Notes: generated by a model not told the origin, from the letters alone. A stretch of DNA of 64,000 bases from Ovis canadensis (GCF_042477335.2 NC_091255.1:49020501-49084500); one strand, 5' to 3'. Positions 36,001 through 40,747 are shown, numbered from the stretch's first letter. Numbers and translations: made by a program.

Positions 36001-37267
36001 TATCTTCATCGTAAACCCACATTTGCTAGAAATAAGACAAAGAAACAAGGTTACTTTATATATCTACTTTGTTTTATTATCACGGTTCCTGTAAAGTCTT
36101 CTCAGTTAGTATGACAATGTAGATGATAGCTTAGGCCAGTTGCAGAAGACAAAGTACATGAAATATAGAAAATTAACCTGGACAAGTATTCATCTTAACT
36201 ACTTAGTAACTACATTTAATTAGCCTGATTTTACCTGGGTCACTGATTCCACAGAGCCAATGTAGGTGTCTGGGCGGAGCAGGATATGTTCCAGTTGTGT
36301 TTTCTTTTGATAGATTCTTTCAACAGACAATCTTTTCTTAGCATCTTCATTTTTCTTTGTTTTGCTGACTTGCATATTTTCGTTTACAGGCTAGGAATTT
36401 TTTAAAAAATTGAAGAAAAGGGATTTTGAATCATAGGTTTATCAGAAACCAGAAACAAAATACCTATCATAGTGATCTGCTTACACACACCAAAACAAAT
36501 CAGACTTTTGGTAGGTTATCAGTGGAGCTGACATAGTGTTGTACAAACATGGCAATATAAGTTAACTGCAGCAGGTTCCCCCCAAGTGTCAGTTTAAACA
36601 GACATATTATTTTGCCCTGTGTATCTGACATGGAAATATTTCCATGCGTTAGATGCCATCAACAGCACACATCCCCTTTTTTCAGGTACTCCACACATAT
36701 CTACTGAGTGCCTACCAGGTCTCAGGCACATAATAGATTCTACAGTAGCAGTTTGGGAGGATAGGGATTCCATCCTTTGGACACGTTAACGTTTTAAACA
36801 CAGGAGGGACTTATTTTGAGCATCGGACCTGCCGGCTCCATAGTGGGAACCCTGTTCCTTGCTCTGCACTGTCCAAAGTTAGGGTCATCCAATCCCATTT
36901 TCAGCCCCAGGTGGGAGAGGAAAGCATCTCTCAGTGCCGTGTAAAGCTACATGCGGACCACGATCCCATCGACCTACACCGGGACCAAATGAATCTCTAG
37001 AAACAGTGAAACACAACGCCGCACCCTAGAAGCCAGTACAGCCGATAATACTTCACTACTAGCACCAGAAAAAGGTTTCAGTCTCTTCGCGATCACGCCG
37101 AGCCCAGGGGACCCGAGTAGACGCGGAAAACCCGCGCCCAGCCCTCGGCGGCCGGACCACGACCCAGACGCCTCTCTCTCACCGGCAGCCGGAGAGATGC
37201 CGGGCCGCGCTGAGGCTCCGCGACGCGCCCCTCCCGCGAGCTGTACCTGTAGTGGCGACACCTCCAT
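11967..37267 (-). CDS. TOP2A: DNA topoisomerase II alpha, complete gene of 35 coding exons
   Basis: TOP2A is the nuclear type IIA topoisomerase that passes one DNA duplex through a double-strand break in another, using ATP. It is needed for chromosome condensation and segregation. I placed 35 coding exons by protein similarity and GT-AG borders. Their lengths sum to 4,599 nt (1,532 codons plus stop), against 1,531 residues in human as I recall. Order of parts: GHKL ATPase (about 29-265, with GGRNGYGAK at 160-168), transducer with QTK at 376-378, TOPRIM (EGDSA from 461; DQDQDG at 541-546), winged helix with catalytic Tyr805 (codon at 25701-25703), coiled-coil C-gate, then a charged disordered tail ending ESDEDDFF. 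Every exon phase joins in frame and no exon is disrupted, so the gene looks functional. The paralogue TOP2B is less likely because the start (MEVSPLQ) and tail match the alpha form. Confidence 0.98.
12426..12625 (-). CDS. TOP2A: TOP2A coding exon 34 (residues 1424-1490)
   Basis: The exon is 200 nt. It encodes [20 protein letters not shown] and [20 protein letters not shown], ending SKAVTSK. The basic RRKRK cluster followed by an acidic serine patch is the expected nuclear localisation and CK2 target region. Confidence 0.94.
13022..13104 (-). mobile_element. BovB 3' tail in TOP2A intron 33
   Basis: GTTCAGTTCAGTCACTCAGTC begins an antisense BovB end of about 80 bases. In the minus-strand frame it encodes the BovB carboxy end ([20 protein letters not shown], then SD and a stop). 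It lies 38 bases beyond the exon 33 donor. Confidence 0.9.
13143..13283 (-). CDS. TOP2A: TOP2A coding exon 33 (residues 1377-1424)
   Basis: The exon is 141 nt. It encodes [20 protein letters not shown] and [16 protein letters not shown]. The donor (AAAAA then GTGAGC) lies 38 bases before a BovB 3' tail inserted in the intron. The reading frame stays open across the donor into that tail. Confidence 0.93.
13685..13728 (-). CDS. TOP2A: TOP2A coding exon 32 (residues 1362-1377)
   Basis: At 44 nt this is the smallest internal coding exon. It encodes [14 protein letters not shown] (human: LSNKELKPQK...). Both split codons (Lys on the left, Val on the right) are completed correctly by the neighbouring exons, which supports the borders. 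Confidence 0.92.
13849..13969 (-). CDS. TOP2A: TOP2A coding exon 31 (residues 1322-1362)
   Basis: The exon is 121 nt. It encodes [20 protein letters not shown] and [15 protein letters not shown], an acidic, serine-rich stretch of the tail. Two bases of a lysine codon are carried to exon 32. Confidence 0.94.
14208..14360 (-). CDS. TOP2A: TOP2A coding exon 30 (residues 1271-1322)
   Basis: The exon is 153 nt. It encodes [40 protein letters not shown] and ends RRAA. The [11 protein letters not shown] segment resembles a PIP-like box; that resemblance is inference. Confidence 0.94.
14433..14555. mobile_element. Short mariner-derived element (MITE)
   Basis: The 123-bp element begins TTAGGTTGGCCAAAAAC and ends TTTTCGGCCAACCTAA, so its ends are inverted repeats. 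A TA flanks each side (14431-14432 and 14556-14557), as expected for Tc1/mariner insertion. It has no coding capacity and lies in TOP2A intron 29. Confidence 0.92.
14560..14960. repeat. L2-like old LINE relic
   Basis: Phrases such as AGGAGCTTATAGCTTGG and GATCTGAAGGTTAAACAAGAG, followed by GTGAAGGG, match the L2 pattern known in mammals. Heavily diverged. Confidence 0.5.
14961..15689. other. TOP2A intron 29, no young repeat
   Basis: About 700 bases with only diverged L2/MIR-like wording near 15490-15660 (CTTGAGGGTAAACACCATGC). No coding exon recognised. Confidence 0.45.
15690..15930 (-). mobile_element. BovB 3' fragment
   Basis: Antisense BovB end: GTTGTTCAGTTGCTAATTTG to GCATCAAGTGGCCAAAGTAC. 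The frame on the minus strand reads [20 protein letters not shown]. Confidence 0.9.
15958..16095 (-). mobile_element. L1 3' end fragment
   Basis: GTTGTGTTGGTTTTTGCCAT and ACAACAATGTGAATCAGCCA are typical of ruminant L1 3' ends in antisense. Confidence 0.7.
16130..16265 (+). mobile_element. BovB 3' tail
   Basis: GAGCAGACTCTGGGAGACAG to GGTCAACTGAACAACAACA, a short sense-strand BovB end. Confidence 0.8.
16330..17460 (+). mobile_element. L1 LINE fragment with a nested SINE
   Basis: Sense-strand L1 3' sequence (AAAATTAAAAACTGTTTCAA, ATATCTGATAAAGATCTGGC, AAATGGGCAAAGGATCTGAA). A CHR SINE splits it at 16592-16718. It has no long open frame. Confidence 0.8.
16592..16718 (-). repeat. CHR-type SINE nested in L1, with target duplication
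   Basis: Antisense SINE flanked by GTAAATCTTT at 16582-16591 and 16719-16728, a perfect 10-bp target-site duplication of L1 sequence. Confidence 0.9.
17605..18537 (+). mobile_element. BovB LINE 3' fragment, about 0.93 kb
   Basis: Encodes the last part of the reverse transcriptase with YADD at 17759-17770 and the C-terminal region. One frame runs 17648-18124 and the next 18069-18512, so a single shift separates two long open parts. This copy is better preserved than the one at 2122-4527. Confidence 0.92.
18785..18875 (-). CDS. TOP2A: TOP2A coding exon 29 (residues 1241-1271)
   Basis: The exon is 91 nt. It encodes [20 protein letters not shown] and [10 protein letters not shown] in the C-terminal domain, with a CCAGGTAT donor. 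The intron that follows, about 4.4 kb, is the longest in the gene. Confidence 0.94.
19191..19373 (-). CDS. TOP2A: TOP2A coding exon 28 (residues 1180-1240)
   Basis: The exon is 183 nt (61 codons). It starts [20 protein letters not shown] and ends EKKIKKKIK. This is the beginning of the lysine-rich regulatory C-terminal domain. Confidence 0.94.
19374..20395 (-). other. TOP2A intron 27
   Basis: About 1 kb. It contains a short bovine L1 tail with an A/TA-rich end near 19484-19550; the remainder shows no gene or young repeat that I can name. Confidence 0.5.
19484..19560 (+). mobile_element. L1 3' tail with AT-rich end
   Basis: AATTCTGTAAAGCAATTATCC and TTCAATT followed by A and TA runs is the usual end of bovine L1 copies. 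Confidence 0.65.
20396..20479 (-). CDS. TOP2A: TOP2A coding exon 27 (residues 1152-1179)
   Basis: The exon is 84 nt (28 codons). It encodes [20 protein letters not shown] and AAFVEELE, the end of the coiled coil that closes the core enzyme. Confidence 0.95.
20605..20769 (-). CDS. TOP2A: TOP2A coding exon 26 (residues 1097-1151)
   Basis: The exon is 165 nt (55 codons). It starts with an acidic loop ([20 protein letters not shown]), followed by [20 protein letters not shown] and the returning coiled-coil helix. Confidence 0.95.
20873..20964 (-). CDS. TOP2A: TOP2A coding exon 25 (residues 1066-1096)
   Basis: The exon is 92 nt. It encodes [20 protein letters not shown] and [10 protein letters not shown], the distal C-gate. 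Confidence 0.95.
20965..22044 (-). other. TOP2A intron 24, no recognised element
   Basis: About 1.1 kb of AT-rich intron left of the Bov-tA at 22045-22256. It may contain old L1 or DNA-transposon remains, but nothing I can name. Confidence 0.4.
22045..22256 (-). repeat. Bov-tA SINE
   Basis: Full antisense copy: AGTGAAGTCGCTCAGTTGTG to CCGTCTGAGCCACTGGGGAA, in TOP2A intron 24. Confidence 0.92.
22473..22668 (-). CDS. TOP2A: TOP2A coding exon 24 (residues 1001-1066)
   Basis: The exon is 196 nt. It encodes [20 protein letters not shown] and the long coiled-coil helix [20 protein letters not shown] that carries the C-gate, ending IDGKIII. Confidence 0.96.
22846..23046 (-). CDS. TOP2A: TOP2A coding exon 23 (residues 934-1000)
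   Basis: The exon is 201 nt (67 codons). It encodes [20 protein letters not shown] through [16 protein letters not shown] of the tower and C-gate approach. Confidence 0.96.
23161..23295 (-). CDS. TOP2A: TOP2A coding exon 22 (residues 889-933)
   Basis: The exon is 135 nt (45 codons). It encodes [20 protein letters not shown] and ends [11 protein letters not shown], part of the tower domain. Confidence 0.96.
23473..23704 (-). CDS. TOP2A: TOP2A coding exon 21 (residues 811-888)
   Basis: The exon is 232 nt, the largest in the gene. It encodes [20 protein letters not shown] through [15 protein letters not shown], covering the end of the winged helix and the tower domain. Human has SerLeu where this copy has ProLeu at 812-813. 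Confidence 0.96.
23840..24255. repeat. L2-like old LINE relic
   Basis: TTATTGAGTATTTTCTACATA, TCAAGCACTGCAGACATAAG and TTTAAGGAGCTCACTACAG follow the L2 pattern. Diverged. Confidence 0.55.
24266..24492 (+). repeat. CHR-type SINE
   Basis: Sense: TCCAGTGGCTAAGAATCCAC, GGTTTGATCCCTGGTCAGG, ending AAATAAATAAATATTTTTTT. It lies in TOP2A intron 20. Confidence 0.88.
24493..25184 (-). other. TOP2A intron 20, unassigned part
   Basis: About 690 bases of purine-rich intron with mild L2-like wording. No exon recognised. Confidence 0.35.
25185..25382. mobile_element. MER5A-like hAT-Charlie DNA transposon relic
   Basis: TTGGCACTACTGGGTCAAAT, GCTGTCCTGTGCATTATAG, CTAGATGCCAGGAGCATGG and GTCTCCAGACATTGCCATAT match the MER5A consensus wording as I know it. 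Non-coding and old. Confidence 0.75.
25684..25832 (-). CDS. TOP2A: TOP2A coding exon 20 with catalytic tyrosine (residues 762-811)
   Basis: The exon is 149 nt. It encodes [20 protein letters not shown] followed by [12 protein letters not shown]. The Arg804-Tyr805 pair is the DNA-cleaving pair: Tyr805 forms the 5'-phosphotyrosine bond. Its codon is at 25701-25703. Confidence 0.98.
26625..26829 (-). repeat. Bov-tA SINE
   Basis: Antisense: TTGTTGCTGAGTCATGTCTC to CCTCTGAGCCACCAGGGAAG, in TOP2A intron 19. Confidence 0.92.
27014..27112 (-). repeat. Bov-tA SINE fragment
   Basis: Antisense tRNA-related part only: TCCCTTCTCCAGGGGATCTT to CTGAACCACCAGGGAAGCCC. Confidence 0.88.
27298..27419 (-). CDS. 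TOP2A: TOP2A coding exon 19 (residues 721-761)
   Basis: The exon is 122 nt. It encodes [20 protein letters not shown] and [12 protein letters not shown]. This is the DNA-binding face of the winged helix, and the family's conserved KPGQRK is intact. Confidence 0.97.
27510..27624 (-). CDS. TOP2A: TOP2A coding exon 18 (residues 683-721)
   Basis: The exon is 115 nt. It encodes [20 protein letters not shown] and [15 protein letters not shown], the beginning of the winged-helix breakage-reunion domain. Confidence 0.96.
28014..28106 (-). CDS. TOP2A: TOP2A coding exon 17 (residues 652-682)
   Basis: The exon is 93 nt (31 codons). It encodes [20 protein letters not shown] and ends LLGLPD. The last codon is Asp, where human has Glu at 682; the GAT is followed directly by a GTAAGA donor. 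Confidence 0.95.
28325..28541 (-). repeat. Bov-tA SINE
   Basis: Antisense: GTGTATGTGCTCAGTTGTG to GCGCCACCTGGGAAGCCCC, ending about 40 bases from TOP2A exon 16. Confidence 0.9.
28582..28691 (-). CDS. TOP2A: TOP2A coding exon 16 (residues 615-651)
   Basis: The exon is 110 nt. It encodes [20 protein letters not shown] and ends [11 protein letters not shown] Bov-tA SINE ends about 40 bases into the following intron. Confidence 0.96.
28783..28888 (-). CDS. TOP2A: TOP2A coding exon 15 (residues 580-615)
   Basis: The exon is 106 nt. It encodes [20 protein letters not shown] and [10 protein letters not shown] of the TOPRIM-to-winged-helix region. One base of a glycine codon is carried to exon 16. 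Confidence 0.96.
29035..29145 (-). CDS. TOP2A: TOP2A coding exon 14 (residues 543-579)
   Basis: The exon is 111 nt (37 codons). It starts [14 protein letters not shown] and so completes the metal-binding DxDxD (Asp541, Asp543, Asp545), which is divided by an intron. It ends EEFITPIVK. Confidence 0.97.
29403..29528 (-). CDS. TOP2A: TOP2A coding exon 13 (residues 501-542)
   Basis: The exon is 126 nt (42 codons). It encodes [20 protein letters not shown] and ends KIMIMTDQ. Asp541, the first aspartate of the TOPRIM DxDxD motif, is the second-last residue. Confidence 0.97.
29649..29669. repeat. (AGC)7 microsatellite
   Basis: Seven perfect AGC units in TOP2A intron 12. Likely polymorphic. Confidence 0.9.
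29843..30000 (-). CDS. TOP2A: TOP2A coding exon 12 (residues 448-500)
   Basis: The exon is 158 nt. It opens the TOPRIM domain with [18 protein letters not shown]; Glu461 is the catalytic metal-binding glutamate. It ends [10 protein letters not shown]. Confidence 0.97.
30001..30987 (-). other. TOP2A intron 11, no recognised element
   Basis: Nearly 1 kb of intron between the linker exon and the TOPRIM exon. The part near 30250-30490 has the mixed composition of an old interspersed repeat, but I could not assign it. No coding similarity is visible. Confidence 0.4.
30988..31126 (-). CDS. TOP2A: TOP2A coding exon 11 (residues 402-448)
   Basis: The exon is 139 nt. It encodes [20 protein letters not shown] and [15 protein letters not shown], the linker between transducer and TOPRIM, and leaves one base of a glycine codon. 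Confidence 0.96.
31280..31960. repeat. L2-like old LINE relic
   Basis: GATATTTACTGACTACATAC, GGTGCCAGGCACTGAGCTCC and GAAAAGCGTTTCAGGCAGGG fit an L2 3' region. Diverged, in TOP2A intron 10. Confidence 0.55.
32158..32295 (-). CDS. TOP2A: TOP2A coding exon 10 (residues 356-401)
   Basis: The exon is 138 nt (46 codons). It contains the QTK loop (Gln376-Thr377-Lys378) in [12 protein letters not shown]; the lysine contacts the ATP gamma-phosphate. Position 385 is Val where human has Pro, a neutral-looking change. Confidence 0.96.
32403..32504 (-). CDS. TOP2A: TOP2A coding exon 9 (residues 322-355)
   Basis: The exon is 102 nt (34 codons). It encodes [20 protein letters not shown] and [14 protein letters not shown] of the transducer. 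A BovB 3' tail sits about 80 bases on the upstream-intron side (right of the exon) without touching the acceptor. Confidence 0.96.
32592..32785 (+). mobile_element. BovB 3' tail
   Basis: Sense: CTGGGAGGGATTGGGGGCAG to GAGACTGAACTGAACTGATG, about 190 bases and little diverged. It lies in TOP2A intron 8, antisense to the gene. Confidence 0.92.
32886..33059 (-). CDS. TOP2A: TOP2A coding exon 8 (residues 264-321)
   Basis: The exon is 174 nt (58 codons). It encodes [20 protein letters not shown] and ends [10 protein letters not shown]. This is the start of the transducer domain, which links ATP hydrolysis to gate movement. Confidence 0.96.
33390..33602 (-). CDS. TOP2A: TOP2A coding exon 7 (residues 193-263)
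   Basis: The exon is 213 nt, phase 0 at both ends. It encodes [20 protein letters not shown] through [20 protein letters not shown], the end of the ATPase core. Confidence 0.96.
33684..33720. repeat. (CAAA)n(CA)n simple repeat
   Basis: AAACAAACAAACAAAC followed by CACACACACAC, in TOP2A intron 6. Confidence 0.85.
33770..33988 (+). repeat. Bov-tA SINE
   Basis: Sense full copy: GCTTCCCTAGTGGCTCAGAG to GACACGGCTGAGCGACTTCC. Confidence 0.92.
34095..34192 (-). CDS. TOP2A: TOP2A coding exon 6 (residues 160-192)
   Basis: The exon is 98 nt and encodes [18 protein letters not shown]. This is the ATP-lid loop (Arg162, Asn163, Tyr165, Lys168 in human numbering). It ends EYKKMFKQ with a GTAAGT donor. 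Confidence 0.96.
34380..34525 (-). CDS. TOP2A: TOP2A coding exon 5 (residues 111-160)
   Basis: The exon is 146 nt. It encodes [20 protein letters not shown], the GHKL N2 region around NNGKGIP, and then the [20 protein letters not shown] segment. One base of a glycine codon is carried to exon 6. Confidence 0.96.
34526..35605 (-). other. TOP2A intron 4 with an L1-derived fragment
   Basis: About 1.1 kb of AT-rich intron. The part near 35395-35525 resembles an L1 3' untranslated fragment. The rest holds no recognisable gene, SINE or RNA. Confidence 0.5.
35606..35669 (-). CDS. TOP2A: TOP2A coding exon 4 (residues 90-111)
   Basis: The exon is 64 nt, starting with two bases and ending with two bases of split codons. 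It encodes [20 protein letters not shown]. Asn91, which coordinates the magnesium ion of ATP in this family, lies here. Confidence 0.95.
35935..36025 (-). CDS. TOP2A: TOP2A coding exon 3 (residues 60-90)
   Basis: The exon is 91 nt and leaves one base for the next exon. It encodes [20 protein letters not shown] and the FDEIL segment that leads into the metal-binding asparagine helix of the GHKL fold. Confidence 0.96.
36235..36390 (-). CDS. TOP2A: TOP2A coding exon 2 (residues 8-59)
   Basis: The exon is 156 nt, phase 0 at both ends, with a CCTAG acceptor and a GTAAAA donor. It encodes the N-terminal strap and the start of the ATPase domain, including the segment [20 protein letters not shown]. 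Confidence 0.96.
36391..37246 (-). other. TOP2A intron 1
   Basis: The intron is about 860 bases, with a GTACAG donor and a CCTAG acceptor. The upstream part is GC-rich, continuing the promoter island. A short stretch near 36685-36745 resembles an old L2/MIR relic. I see no gene or young insertion. Confidence 0.6.
37247..37267 (-). CDS. TOP2A: TOP2A coding exon 1 (residues 1-7)
   Basis: This exon encodes MEVSPLQ, the known amino terminus of TOP2A. The start codon lies in a good Kozak context (CACCATGG). A GTACAG donor follows directly after the glutamine codon, giving phase 0. Confidence 0.96.
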
Positions 37268-37363
37268 GGTGACGGTCGTGAAGAGGCTCGAGAACCCTGC
37301 AAGTGACTAAACCGGTGGGACCCTCGAGACAATCACGGAGCAAGCCTCTTCTCCACAGACGCA
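37268..37363 (-). other. TOP2A: TOP2A 5' untranslated region (approximate)
   Basis: No start site can be read directly. The upper limit is inferred by placing the first inverted CCAAT box (37429-37433) about 68 nt upstream, as in the human promoter from memory. That gives a leader of roughly 95 nt. Confidence 0.55.
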
Positions 37364-37560
37364 CGTCGGTTAGGAGAGAGCTTCCCCTCCGGTTTGAACC
37401 TTCCGCTAGCCCGCCCAAACCAGATAGGCCAATCGTTGACGCGCTCTCATCAGTTCCGTCCCGAGAAACCAATCAAGGCTGTTTTTTTATATTCACCAAT
37501 AAACAGCTGAGCTGGCCCGTTCGAATGAACCAATTAGAGGAGGGAGGCGGGACTAGAGGG
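37364..37560 (-). promoter_or_regulatory. TOP2A: TOP2A promoter with four inverted CCAAT boxes, GC boxes and CHR-like element
   Basis: On the plus strand CCAAT occurs at 37429, 37469, 37496 and 37530, so all four are inverted relative to TOP2A, as NF-Y sites in this promoter are known to be. The first spacings (40 and 27 bases) match the human ICB1-ICB2-ICB3 spacing as I remember it. A GC box (CCGCCC, 37411-37416) lies below the first box, and a second GC-rich site is at 37546-37551. TTTGAA at 37393-37398 resembles the CHR element bound by DREAM/MuvB in G2/M genes. There is no TATA box at the expected place. Confidence 0.85.
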
Positions 37561-37566
37561 TTTTAA

Positions 37567-38216
37567 AAGACACCACTCGGCGTCGTTGCTGAGGGACGGA
37601 CAGGGAATCTAGCGAATGAGCGGGGCTAGTTTGTTCTCTCTGTGTAACTCCGGAAAAATGCGCTGTGAAAGTGGGATCCAGGTTGGAGGGAAAAAAAGGA
37701 GAGGATATGTATGCCCCGAAGCTGTCAGGTCCCTAAAATCTGAAGACTGTCCTCCATCCTGATTTTTTCTTTTTTCTTTTTTTAAAGGAACGGGAGTCCT
37801 AGCTCCGTTTCCTGGGAAAACTGAGCGCCAGCTTTCTGGACAAGCAGCCGGGGCATTCGGTTCAGTTCAGCAAACCGGGCGTCTGCCTCAAAGCCCGCCC
37901 CCCCCACCCCTAGAGTTTATCTTTGAAGAAACAAAAGCCATGCTTGGCCGTACGTGAACGTAGCTGGGGTTTTCGTATAACGGCAGGGCATAGAGAGGCC
38001 ACATAAAAGAGAGAGACCAGCGTTCAAAACCCCCGAAAGAGCGGCTTGAGGCAGCGACTTGTCAGTTAGAGGGGGTAATTTATAGTCACCGCCTCAGGAG
38101 TTGAGGATGGTTTAGGTGCCATTCTAAGGCAGTAACTTTTTCCTCAGACGACCAGCAGAATGTCCTCGTAGTTGTTACTTTTATTCTTCTCTGTGTTGTT
38201 CCCTGAACCCTGTAGT
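37567..38216. other. Unique sequence upstream of the TOP2A promoter
   Basis: About 650 bases beyond the CCAAT cluster with no repeat family recognised. It might include distal TOP2A regulatory sites, but no clear motif cluster is visible. Confidence 0.4.
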
Positions 38217-38226
38217 CCATATTTGA

Positions 38227-38494
38227 CTGCTGCTGCTGCTAAGTCGCTTCAGTCGTGTCCGACTCTGTGCGACCCCATAGACGGCAGCCTACCAGGCTCC
38301 CCCGTCCCTGGGATTCTCTAGGCAAGAACACTGGAGTGGGTTGCCATTCCCTTCTCCAATGCATGAAAGTGAAAGTGAAGTCGCTCAGCCGTGTCCGACT
38401 CTTAGCGACCCCATGGAGTGCAGCCTACCAGGCTCCTCTGTCCATGGGATTTTCCAGGCAAGAGTACTGGAGTGGGGTGCCATTGCCTTCTCCG
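38227..38494 (-). repeat. Bov-A2 SINE (two Bov-A units) with target duplication
   Basis: Two antisense Bov-A monomers joined by GCATGAAAGTGAAAGTGAAG, starting with CTGCTGCTGCTAAGTCGC. Flanked by CCATATTTGA at 38217-38226 and 38495-38504, a perfect 10-bp duplication. Confidence 0.95.
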
Positions 38495-38734
38495 CCATAT
38501 TTGATTAGGAAATGCCAAAGACCGAAATGTTTACTACTCTGACGTTTAAATGTTCAAATGTGTGTTTTTTCTTCCTGTCCTCAATCCATAATGTTAAAAT
38601 GACAAAAAAGAAAAGTCATTGGCCTCACAAGATGCTAGAAAAAAATAACTGCACAATTTGAATGACTGTGAATTCCATCAGAAATATTAATACCTCCTTC
38701 CAATCATTATTCCCTGAGTTTCAACCCTGACTAG

Positions 38735-38890
38735 GCATTTTGCCAGTTGTGTGATCTTGATGAAGGCAGCTTCTCAGTTGCTTTCTTTTCCTCTGCTCAA
38801 AAAAGGGAATAATAACAGCATTACCTCAGGGTAGTGTGAGGATTACAGGAAGATAAGGTGTTTAGAACAGTAGACCAACAGTTTCAGAAT
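38735..38890. repeat. MIR relic
   Basis: TTGTGTGATCTTGATGAAGG followed by GGGAATAATAACAGCATTAC and GTGTGAGGATTACAG is MIR core wording. Confidence 0.65.
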
Positions 38891-39074
38891 CAGAAAGCAG
38901 GGGTTTTCTTTACGCTAGCATAAATTTGTGGGCTTAATCCTTTTTTTCCTTCTAAAACCAAGTCAACCCGCGCAGGGTATCCAAAGCCCACTCTGCCGGC
39001 AAAGCCTCTGGGAAGGCCAGTGAGGCCGGTGAGGAGAGAGTATGTTGTGACCGGATGTCAAGGATGGAAGTGGC

Positions 39075-39152
39075 CCATGTGCTATGTGCCAAGTCACTTC
39101 AGTAGTGTCTGACTCTTTGTAACCCTATCGACTGTAGCCTGCCAGGCTAGGA
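39075..39152 (-). repeat. Bov-tA SINE fragment
   Basis: Antisense start only: GTGCCAAGTCACTTCAGTAG to ACTGTAGCCTGCCAGGCT. Confidence 0.8.
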
Positions 39153-39794
39153 TAATTGGAAAAGCCAAAGGAATAGGGTTTTGGCATTGCTCTGGTCCCT
39201 ATCCTCTTGGTTTCCTGGTCTCCATTGTTTACAGCTCCACTCTGCTCAACCATGTGCATTGATACAGAAAGGCAACCTTAATGCACCAGACCACCAGGGT
39301 CTCAGAGCAGTTGTAGGGAAGCCCATTCAGTAGCTTCTGTCCATCTAGAAGGCTGACGGGCTTGGGGTCCAGGGCAAGCCTGTCATTCCCTATAGCTTCC
39401 CCAAGACAGAGGATTACCTTGAAAGTCAGACGCCAGCCATGCTGCCTTCTATCTCTTGGAACACAAAGGCCCCATGTATTAAGGGTGGGTGGGCATCCTT
39501 CCTTAAAATGGCAATGCAGCCTCTGCTTCATGGCCTCTACCTTGCCCAGTCTACAGTTCCCTGCAAGACCCATCTGAGGATGAGGCAATAGGAATTTAAT
39601 AAGCTGCTCCAGTTCTGTTTTCTGGTATCCAGTTTTAAATCCCCCATGCATTTTAGCCTGATCCTGATTGTGTGGGTCTTTGTTCCAATGGCCCTGAAGC
39701 ATAGCTGGGGAGTCAAAAGGACTGTGCAGTCACACATGCCTGAATCAGATATCTCCCTGAGCCTCAGTTTCCCATGCCAGTATCTATTATCAAA
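39153..39794. other. Intergenic unique stretch
   Basis: About 640 bases with a 157-codon open frame on the minus strand but no recognisable protein. It may contain old repeat relics that I cannot name. Confidence 0.4.
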
Positions 39795-40030
39795 GGTGTG
39801 TGTGTGTGCTAAGTTGCTTCGGTTGCTAAGTTGTGTGCAACTCTTTGTGACCCTATGGACTGTAGCCCACCAGGCTCCTCTGTCCATGGGATTCTCCAGG
39901 CAAGAATATTGGAGTGAGTTGCCATGCCTTCCTCCAGGGGATCTTCCTGACCCAGCGATCAAACCCACATCTCTTATGTCTCCTGCATTGGCAGCAGGGT
40001 TCTTTACCATTAGTGTCACCTGGAAAGCCC
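39795..40030 (-). repeat. Bov-tA SINE
   Basis: Antisense full copy: GTGTGTGCTAAGTTGCTTCG to ATTAGTGTCACCTGGAAAGC. Confidence 0.92.
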
Positions 40031-40577
40031 TTTATCTAAGGTACACAGGGCTAAATGAGATATGGGCACCTAAGACAGCCTTCCAGTCCTCTAGTACAGG
40101 GTGATCTTGGGGTGGGGTAGGGTGGTAGGGGGTGGGTTTCTCTTCTGGACAAAAGTTGTTTCTCTTTTAGCCCCTCCTCCTTTCCAGAGACTATCACAGA
40201 GGATCCTGCAGGACTTGAGTGGGGAGAAGGGGAGGAAGGAAGTCTGGATGAGTGTCCTGGCAGGCATTGTCCACAAACAGGGAGTTCTGGGGGCCTGACA
40301 GCCTATAGTCGTGGGAGGCAGGAAGGGATTGGGAGTCAGTTCCAAAGAGAGAGGGGGCTGCTATCATTCTCATGATCCTCCCCAACTCCCACCTTCCCCC
40401 AACTCTGCAGGGGCCCAAACTACTACATACTCTGACCTTATTCCCATCTCTACCCTGACCTACAGGGGTGAAGTTGAGTACCTGAGTCAGACTGCTGATT
40501 TGTTGGATGTATGACCTTGGGCGAGTCACTCAGGCTCACTGTACTTCCGTTTCTTCATCTAAAATGGAGATGATGTG

Positions 40578-40746
40578 GGATGTCCCTGGTGGTCCAGTGG
40601 TTAAGACTTCATCTTCCAATGCAGCGGGTGTGGGTTCGATCCCTGTTCAGGAAGGTAAGATCTCACATGCCTCGCAGCCAAAAAAACCAAAACATAAAAC
40701 AGAAGCAGTATTGTAACAAAATTTTATGTGAACTTTAAAAGAATGG
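40578..40746 (+). repeat. CHR-type SINE inserted in the MIR
   Basis: Sense: GATGTCCCTGGTGGTCCAGT, GGGTTCGATCCCTGTTCAGG, CACATGCCTCGCAGCC and an A-rich tail. A (CA)n run follows. Confidence 0.85.
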
Positions 40747-40747
40747 T

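Larger units (their letters stand above)
37050..37420. other. CpG-rich island over TOP2A exon 1
   Basis: CpG dinucleotides are dense from the end of intron 1 through exon 1 and the proximal promoter, against AT-rich DNA on both sides. This is typical of a constitutively unmethylated housekeeping or cell-cycle promoter. Limits are judged by eye. Confidence 0.7.

Noticed and set aside
37364-37560. Bidirectional promoter with a second gene to the right of TOP2A
   Set aside because: No exon, CpG-linked start codon or known neighbour is visible to the right; the next gene is IGFBP4, 20 kb away.
39229-40104. Open frames of 152-160 codons in the intergenic region
   Set aside because: They are built partly from a Bov-tA SINE and partly from unique DNA, with no recognisable protein.
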